Shown: in pieces, positions 57,774-64,000 of the stretch | How the letters are laid out: every line of letters begins with the position of its first letter | How positions within the stretch are numbered: the stretch's first letter is position 1 | Source of the DNA: Favolaschia claudopus | Lineage: Eukaryota; Basidiomycota; Agaricomycetes; Agaricales; Mycenaceae | Direction of reading: 5' to 3' | Length of the DNA: 64,000 nucleotides | Assembly (NCBI GenBank): GCA_037176885.1 | Contig: JAWWNJ010000091.1 | Span: 372,001 to 436,000 of the forward strand | The notes under the pieces: model-generated | The model's database searches: none | What the model saw: only the letters and a program-made list of their open reading frames with translations | What the model was told of the DNA's origin: nothing | Program-made: the position numbers and the translations under genes

Positions 57774-60105
57774 AGAAAATCAAGCAGGGAAAGAAGGGGT
57801 CATACCAGGAATATAGTCGCCTATTCAATATCAGAACAGCGAAAAAGAAACAAAAAGAGATATTGGAATACCAATCTCGATTTGACTAGCTTCATCAACA
57901 ATAATAGTATGAACAGGAACTTGGTTTGTGAATTTTGGAAGGAAATAATTTGAAAGCTTGGACAACAGGTCAGAATACTCCACAAGAATGACATTCATCT
58001 CACCATGCTAAGAGTACAGAGGAAGACCTTGCAGCCTTTGAGTCTCACTAAACCAAGGGTGCGAAACTCCTCAGAGCGAATGAAAAAGGGCTTAATCCCT
58101 TGATAGAGATGCTCATGCCAGTCAGCATGTGCAAAATCCTTTGAAGCAAGAAGTCGCCAGTCGGTGAAACCAACAGACAATAACTGTAGATAGCTCAGAA
58201 CTACTGTAGATTGAGATAATTGAATGCTCACTTTGAAAGCGATATTAATAACAGCGACGTTGCTTTTTGCAATCAACCAGATGCCTATATTCCTCATCAG
58301 CATATAAAATTAGAAACCTCGTGAGGTCTTACCGCCATGACATCTAGCAACAGCTTCTTTGACGAAAGCTGCAATAACTGAAAGAGCTCAAATTTAGACG
58401 GAGAACACTTAGACGTCAAAAAGTCGTACCTGATGTTTTTCCAGTCCCTGGGGGACCTGAACAAACTCAAGTAAGCTAAAGTTTGCAGAAGATCTGAAAT
58501 AATTACCTTGAATGATTGTAATTCGATGTGTATCTGAACAGTCAAGCATTGTATCCACAGCGCGCTGCTGGGACATGTTAAGTGGTCGATCATTGGTATC
58601 CTTGGCTGATGGAGATCCTAGATTGGAAAGGTTGGAAGTCCACTCTGAAGGCCAGACGAGGAGATCTGCATCATCCAACTCGCTGACTCTCCAGATGTTT
58701 TTGATCCAAGAATTATCAGTCAACAGGCTAACATTTCCCTGCAAGATACGAAGAACTGTTACAGCTCGTTGGGCTTCAGCAGTAGTGGGGTCATTGCGCC
58801 CTATAAACATGGTCAGTTAGTCTGAGCTGTGACTGGGGTGTGATGATCACCTATAGATCTGATAGACAGTATTGTCTTGCTGCTATCAAGAGATTTGCCT
58901 ATATTGAGGTTTGCCATTCTCCCATCAACCCCACCAGTCTGTCCATGCAGCCGGTATGTTGACCCTGAGGCAGTCTGAACAACAGTAGAGATAGCCTGAT
59001 ATATAATCAGATAATGAGATTGTAGATGGAAAAAAGGATATATGCATACCTGGCGAGGCCGAAGATGATCTTGATAAGCTGCAGATTTTACTCCCCCTGA
59101 GCCATCAGAGATGGCCGTGAAAGTGTGTTTTGTGACATTTTGTTGATTATGATGAAGTCGGAGAGAGTCTTGTGTCATCTTTGCAAGGATGTCAAGAATC
59201 TTCAAGTATGATCAGCATCTCGAAGCAGAGATTCAGACCATTTGGTACACATACCCCAGATGTGAGTTTTTTTGTATCGATTTTGGGTACCTTCACAAAT
59301 GTTTCTGCACCATTTCCGACAACAAACAGATATTGAGAAACCCAGGCACGCATTGCTAGGTCTGATACACAGTGACGGTCATGCGTGGGGTCATAGATGG
59401 GATTTTCAAAAACACTGATAACATTATCATCACAGACACGGATAGTGTCTCCTACAGCTTCCTTGATTGCACTCAACGGCCTGCGATCAACTGCAGAGAA
59501 AGCCGACTGGACATCGATCCCATTGGTGACCCGCAAGTCCACGGCACAGTAGAGAGACATAGACAGAGGACCAAAGTCAAAGGCAAGCAGTTCTCCGATG
59601 TCGCGACAGAGGACCATTTCCTCGAGCAGTTTGCGTCCCTTCAAGTCCTGTGGTTTACTGGTGGGTTTTTTGCCATTGCCTCGGCCGCGCCCTGGAGTGA
59701 CACCGATAGAGCCGCCATGGTTTGAGTAGAACTCCACAATAAGACAAAATTTGTCGTTTGCAACGGCGAGAGCGACGAGTCCCCCCTGTTTTGAATAGCC
59801 CGGCGCGATTCCGATTGGCCCTGATTACCTCTCTGAATCCGTGTCTACAGAAAACGGGGAGCACAGAGCATACCAGGTTCATCAAAGACGTCCAACCAAG
59901 CCTTATGAAGGTCTTTCTCGTGCATAGTACTCAAACGAAGTGTGCTTTCCACACCATCCAACAGATTCTGCATGAACTTCGAGGCCGTCAGTTTTGCCCG
60001 AATTGTTGCCGTTGAGACATACGGAATCTTGGTCTCTCTGCTGTCTCCTCGCCATCGATGAAGCTCGACAAGTGTGGGCCAGCCTCGAGGCGAGAGAGTA
60101 ATTTT
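57774..60105 (-). CDS. UPF1-like SF1 helicase C, 5' part (split by retrotransposon)
   Basis: N-terminal half of helicase C; the rest is at 42671-43733. The N-terminal exonuclease-like domain has PIGIAPGYSKQGG and a diverged exo II region (LLEEMVLCRDIGELLAFDFG). The motor part gives IIQG joined to PPGTGKTS (Walker A across an intron), WLIAKSNVAVINIA and IIVDEASQIEIGDYIP, ending at a GTATGA donor at 57805. It has many more introns and lower similarity than copies A, B and D. The start is not resolved: coding-like sequence is seen to about 60100 (VELHRWRGDSRETKIP), preceded by an unplaced 5' exon. Confidence 0.72.
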
Positions 60106-60265
60106 GGAAACAACACGAGAACACGATCACGAGATCGTTCACCTCCTACTTTCCTTTCCACCACCTTACTACGGCCAAACTCCATTTATTAGATCGGTCA
60201 ATGGTCTAGCCGTCTATTATACGCGTGTCTTAAGGTCTCTGATCCCCAGGGAGGGGGTGGGTGTA

Positions 60266-63195
60266 TTATAAGTCATGGTATCCAGTTATCGCGGCGCCAC
60301 CTCCCAGTGTGAATCCATCCATCCATCCATCCAACTGATCCCACGCATCGTCCCCTCCCAACTCAGCAGCAAGCAATCCGACGAGCGAATCCTTAGCCGC
60401 ACCCTCTATGAAACCCCGATTCGCGCATACAACCATCCCCCTCTTACACCTGGTTAGCATCACATTCACGCGCCTCAGTTCGGCGAGAAACCCTACATTG
60501 TCCGCGCTACGGACAACAGAAAGGACGATATAGTCATCTTCATTCCCTGGATCAGCGAAGGCGTAGAGTCAGCCGAAAGCGAAGGTGACAACCGAAACAC
60601 CCACCCTGGAAAGAGTCGACGCAAAACACCTTATTCTCCCAAGGAAGTTTTGCCGCCTTCAGCGTATTCTCGAGGAGTGAACGCTGCGCGTCATACGGCG
60701 TAATAATACGGTATGATTCTCCCCTCTCGTAGTACCGCCGTGCCTCCGCGATCGCCGCTTTCGCTTCGGCCACGTTCTGCGCATCGAAATATTTGTCGGT
60801 CAGCCCGCCTAGAACAAGGAGAACAACGCACGATCCAACTCCGCCCCTTGGCGAACTCTGTGCCATTCACATCGACAAACCAACAACACTGCGCTGTTTC
60901 GTGATGCACAGTCTTGAGCTTGTCGCCATAGACGTGTTTCCCGATAAACAATCCCAGTTGCTCAGGCATCCTGTAATGAATGAGTTCGGAATCATGGACA
61001 CGGGCGAGGCAAAGATCACCGATCTGTTCCGGATGAGAAACGAATTAATTATATAGAGAGAACACTCTTACATTGAGTATCCAGGAATATCGCGTTCTCG
61101 CGCAGATGCGGCATCTCGAACACACTTTGCAGTGACGAGATCCTGTTCGCGCCATACGGGGGCACTGCAATTGGCAACCAGCTTCAGTTCAGACAAGGAA
61201 GAGAAAACAAGCGCAGAACAGACACTGTTGAGCATCCCCAATGAACACCATCTTCCTCAATGCATGCCCGAACTTGACCAGCGTCGGAACAAAATCACCC
61301 ATCTCCACCTGACTCGCCTCGTCCACCAACAACATCTCCATAGGTACAAGTCGCGTAACGGCAGAGAGCCGCGTATTCGAGAGCATGCTAAGTGTACAAA
61401 GCACAACGCGCGAATGCAGCATACGTTGTTCAATGAACTCGAACTTCTCGGAGAGGTCGTCAGAGCGCAGGATACTGTCAGCGATTTTGTTGTAAAGATG
61501 TTCATGCCAATCGTAGTGGAAGTCTACCAGATTGAGAGAATCTGTCACTGGCAAGCGTAACTGAGTCGAATGATGCCGACCTTTCGAGACCAGCAAAGTA
61601 AAATCACAATCCACGTCTGCCAGCTTCTCCGCAATATTCTTCACCGCTACATTACTCTGTGCGACTACCCAGACCGTGCGCTCCATGTCATTTGGATCAG
61701 AGAGAATGCTAAGGATCGCGGCAGCAATGACAGTCGTTTTCCCTACATCGGTGTAAACAAGAGGGGTGAAACCAAGGCAGAAAACCAACCCACCTGTCCC
61801 CGGCGGCCCCTGCACCAGAACCACCCTCCGACACTCCTCCTCCGACAGAATCGCCTTGACCGCCTCCCGCTGACTCGGGTTCAACTTTCTCTGAGGAAAG
61901 TACAACCCCACCTCTTTGATCTTTTCCGCATCCTTTGACTTCGGCCATTTCACCGGCTCCTCGCCGTCCAATCCCGCCAACCACAGCGCTTGAAAGAATG
62001 GCTGCGTGAGGAGCGTACCTCTCCCTTGGAGTGCATGTCGAATCGCTTCGGAACGCAGTGACTCCGTACGTGTGTACCCTTGCCGGCCGATGGTAGTGAC
62101 ACGGGTGATGGTAGAAGTCTCGGACAGACCGGGGGTGGATTTAATGTTCGTGGCGGATGTGGATTCGTCTGAGGTGCCGCTGCTGAGTGCAATAGAGGCG
62201 GCTCGGCCTTCGACGAGAACCGCTCTACCTTGAAAGTTGGAGATTTGATTACCGATGGTGCTCTCGACCTCAATGCGCTGAATCGGAAGATTAATGGTGA
62301 GAAGGTTGAACGAGTGTGAAGACAAACTTGATTCCGATTTGCCAGGACACGGGTTTGAAATCTGGTGGAAGTGACGCTAAGATTGCCAGATTTGCAGCTG
62401 AAATTTTCGCTGTCGACCTCATTGTCAACGCGAGTCGGCTTCATCAAGGCAAGTAATCGTCCATCGCGAGCCAGTTTTGATAGAACTCGTAGGCGCTTTC
62501 CGAGAAAGAGTTAGCCTTAGAGATAAAACAATATGAGAGATAACGCTCACATTGGTTGACAACTCGTGCGTATCCACACGGGGTACGCTGCTTAGCTTTT
62601 GTATCATGGATTCCAGAGACGCAGCACGCCATGCCGCCCAGGCCTGTAGCCCCACATGCTCTCGAGGTGTATTTGCATCCTCATCGCTAGCAAAAACACT
62701 TTTAACCATAGTCTTGTGCAGCCCTTCCTCACCCCCAAGCACGGTGACCAGCGCCGCGAGACTTTCGCGGCTATCGTTCGTCGAAGCAGAGAGCAAATCC
62801 ACCGCAGATCTTATACAAAAGTCCCCCAGATCAAGACAAAGCGCGCTCGCCAGAAGATCCATCCTGAAAGCGTATTTTGTAGGTGAGGGAGGGAGGAGAA
62901 TCAGGGTACGCAGGAGGTCGCGACCACGGAGTTTGCCTGGTTTGACGCCGGCCGCATTTTTTGTGAAGGTGATAAGAAGTACGTGTGAGGATGTCGCTAA
63001 AGCGAGGGAGGATAGTGTGCCGGTATTGGGACGGTAAGTGGGTGCGAGTCCAACTATCCCCTCTGTTGCGGTCGCAAGGAAGTCGTGAAGGATAGCGGGG
63101 GTGAGAGCGAATTCGTGAAAGGGGGAGGCATGAATTGTCGGCTGTTCGTGCTTGAAGAGACTTTGAAGGATTGTAAAGGGCGGGTCAGGCGCCAT
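60266..63195 (-). CDS. UPF1-like SF1 helicase D with degenerate exonuclease-like N-terminus
   Basis: The ATG at 63195-63193 gives MAPDPPFTILQSLFKHE. The N-terminal domain has IVGLAPTYRPNTGTLSSLAL, TKYAFRMDLLASALCLDLGD and HVGLQAWAAWRAASLE, as in A and B. The motor: GPPGTG joins GKTTVIAAAILS across an intron inside Walker A, then WVVAQSNVAVKNIAEKL, LLVDEASQVEMGDFVP, VFIGDAQQC, FCVDSFQG and NVMLTRCKRGM. The C-terminal tail includes DGWMDGF, encoded by a CCAT microsatellite. All motor residues are intact, so it should be active. Same strand as A, B and C. Function unknown. Confidence 0.82.
60312..60331. repeat. (CCAT)n microsatellite inside helicase D coding region
   Basis: Five tandem ATCC/CCAT units; they encode the Asp-Gly-Trp-Met run near the helicase D C-terminus. 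Unit length is not a multiple of three, so slippage would shift the C-terminal frame. Confidence 0.75.
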
Positions 63196-63661
63196 CGTGG
63201 TGGTGGGCAGGAAAGGGCCAAACCATCACGAGATCGCGTTCACGAATATAGTCGAATTTGCGTGTACTAAATCCTGGTCCAAACCTTTTGACTCTGTTCT
63301 CATTGCATCTCAACTTGATGCAAAGACCGTCAAAAGTTCCTTCACGCTGAACCTTGTACCCTTCATGCTCCGCGTTATGCACGCTTGGTACTTGGACCCT
63401 CAGCTTGATACCGTGACGGATTTGCATTCCACGAACCTGAGGGGTGCTTGAATCTGCGCTACTGGACCGCGGTCAGCAACCTCAGCCTAGTAAATCTCGA
63501 GCTTGACAATCCCGAACGAATCCTTCGTCTCCTTTGCCGCGTTGCTGAGATGGCCATGAGAGGAAACGGTACTCCGCATCTCGGGAACAGCCGATACAAT
63601 TCCTTCGCGAGTCTTCATGTCTGTGTCCTCCGTCCTTCGCAGAGCAGCCATCCAGTCTTCG
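63196..63661. other. Intergenic region between helicase D and the cupin gene
   Basis: About 465 bp between divergent starts. Open frames on both strands are present but show no family features; an upstream exon of the cupin gene could lie here. Confidence 0.3.
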
Positions 63662-64000
63662 ATGAAGCCCAGGGTCCATCCAATGGACGCTTCCCGTGTT
63701 CGAAACACCACCTCTCTCGGAGACCAAGTCGGATTGACGAAGCTGGGTATCCACCAAGTCTCTCTCGCACCAAGCATGCTTTCAACTGTCGAACATTACC
63801 ACGATGTCGACGACGAATGGTTTTACGTTCTGAAAGGGAGCGGGACGCTCTTGTGTGCTGGCATGGGAGAAGACACCGTCGTAAATGCAGGTGATTTCGT
63901 CGGGTTTGCTGCTGGAGACAAGCGTCCGCATGCATTCTGTGCAGGTGAGGACGGCATGGAATATCTTACAGGGGGAAGCCGGTACGTATGGTTTCAAATA
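63662..64000 (+). CDS. Cupin domain protein (3' end beyond the window)
   Basis: Small beta-barrel protein of the conserved cupin type, partial at the right edge. From ATG 63662 (MKPRVHPMDASRVRNTTSLG) the frame runs DQVGLTKLGIHQVSLAPS, then cupin motif 1-like EHYHDVDDEWFYVLKGSG and motif 2-like NAGDFVGFAAGDKRPHAF. Metal-ligand residues H-x-H are reduced to a HYHD pattern plus the later His. The reading frame is still open or entering an intron (CGGTACGTATGG) at the edge. Start choice is by similarity of length to other fungal cupins; an upstream exon is possible. Confidence 0.7.
   Translation, partial: MKPRVHPMDASRVRNTTSLGDQVGLTKLGIHQVSLAPSMLSTVEHYHDVDDEWFYVLKGSGTLLCAGMGEDTVVNAGDFVGFAAGDKRPHAFCAGEDGMEYLTGGSRYVWFQI

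Larger units (their letters stand above)
43718..57805 (-). other. 14.1-kb intron of helicase C created by retrotransposon insertion
   Basis: The donor GTATGA (57805 downward) ends exon ...GDYIP, and the acceptor CTGGACAG ends at 43718 before VFDKFK. Without the element and one copy of the duplicated GCGG the intron would be 48 nt, a normal size here. The insertion point is next to the CTAAC branch site. Whether such a long intron can still be spliced is unknown. Confidence 0.8.

Noticed and set aside
57995..60105. Helicase C as a pseudogene independent of the insertion
   Set aside because: Motor motifs join in frame through plausible short introns; no stop or frameshift was found apart from the insertion.
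61740..61800. Apparent broken Walker A in helicase D
   Set aside because: An intron (GTGGGT...GTAG) lies inside the motif; splicing restores GPPGTGKTT.
63487..63777. Minus-strand 96-codon frame at the right end
   Set aside because: It is antisense to the cupin exon, whose plus-strand reading shows clear cupin motifs.
1..64000. CRISPR arrays, operons, rRNA genes
   Set aside because: No regularly spaced repeats, no polycistronic layout and no rRNA sequence were seen; the window is eukaryotic nuclear DNA.

Overview
The window is nuclear DNA of a filamentous basidiomycete, most likely a mushroom-forming Agaricomycete. Genes are dense and cut by many introns of about 45-60 nt. Closely spaced divergent gene pairs are common, and the gene content is eukaryotic: Spn1/Iws1, Sgd1/Nom1, Efm4, Pam18, Rev1, Rmi1, Spf31/DNAJC8, Cox11, carnitine acetyltransferase, ACS-family transporters, EthD proteins and a Ty3/gypsy retrotransposon. 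There are no operons, CRISPR arrays or convincing tRNA genes.

Layout. 1-3.4 kb: an F-box gene that may run off the left edge, a small unknown gene, and a Ca3427-like periplasmic-binding-fold gene with a 329-bp Harbinger-type MITE just 33 bp upstream of its ATG. 4.5-8.4 kb: three tandem EthD genes with identical architecture; the middle one carries a perfect 252-bp tandem duplication of its 5' end. 8.6-15.8 kb: Spn1/Iws1, an unknown 653-aa protein and Sgd1/Nom1. 15.8-21.9 kb: two tandem MFS (ACS family) transporters. 22.8-25 kb: Efm4 methyltransferase and a two-TM unknown, divergent. 25.3-31.3 kb: two tandem UPF1-like SF1 helicases (A, B). 31.6-42.5 kb: Pam18, Rev1, Rmi1, DNAJC8, Cox11 and carnitine acetyltransferase. 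42.7-60.1 kb: a third helicase (C) split by a 14-kb retrotransposon. 60.3-63.2 kb: a fourth helicase (D). The right edge holds the start of a cupin gene.

The retrotransposon is the most remarkable object. Its two 1318-bp LTRs are the same length and look identical, and it is flanked by a 4-bp duplication (GCGG), so it is young. It landed inside a 48-nt intron of helicase C, next to the branch site, leaving both splice sites in place but about 14.1 kb apart. Gag, pro and pol lie in three frames, each step being -1. A canonical slippery heptamer sits at both junctions (A AAT TTC immediately before the gag stop; G GGT TTT before the pro stop), and there is also a UAAUG stop-start overlap at pro/pol. 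From the LTR TATA box to the first gag ATG there are about 1150 nt without a single ATG. Between pol and the 3' LTR lies a roughly 3.1-kb spliced antisense gene encoding a protein with a Gal4-type Zn2Cys6-like cysteine cluster. This cargo is bracketed by two copies of a hairpin plus polypurine module whose stems differ by compensatory changes. The element is also studded with the palindrome TCGCGA, about 30 copies in 14 kb.

The four helicases share an N-terminal region that I interpret as a DEDD-exonuclease-like fold without its catalytic acids, fused to a UPF1-type motor. Copy A has a Walker A change (GKIT instead of GKTT). Rev1 and Rmi1, both genome-maintenance factors, are divergent across a short region with four ACGCGT (MCB-like) boxes.
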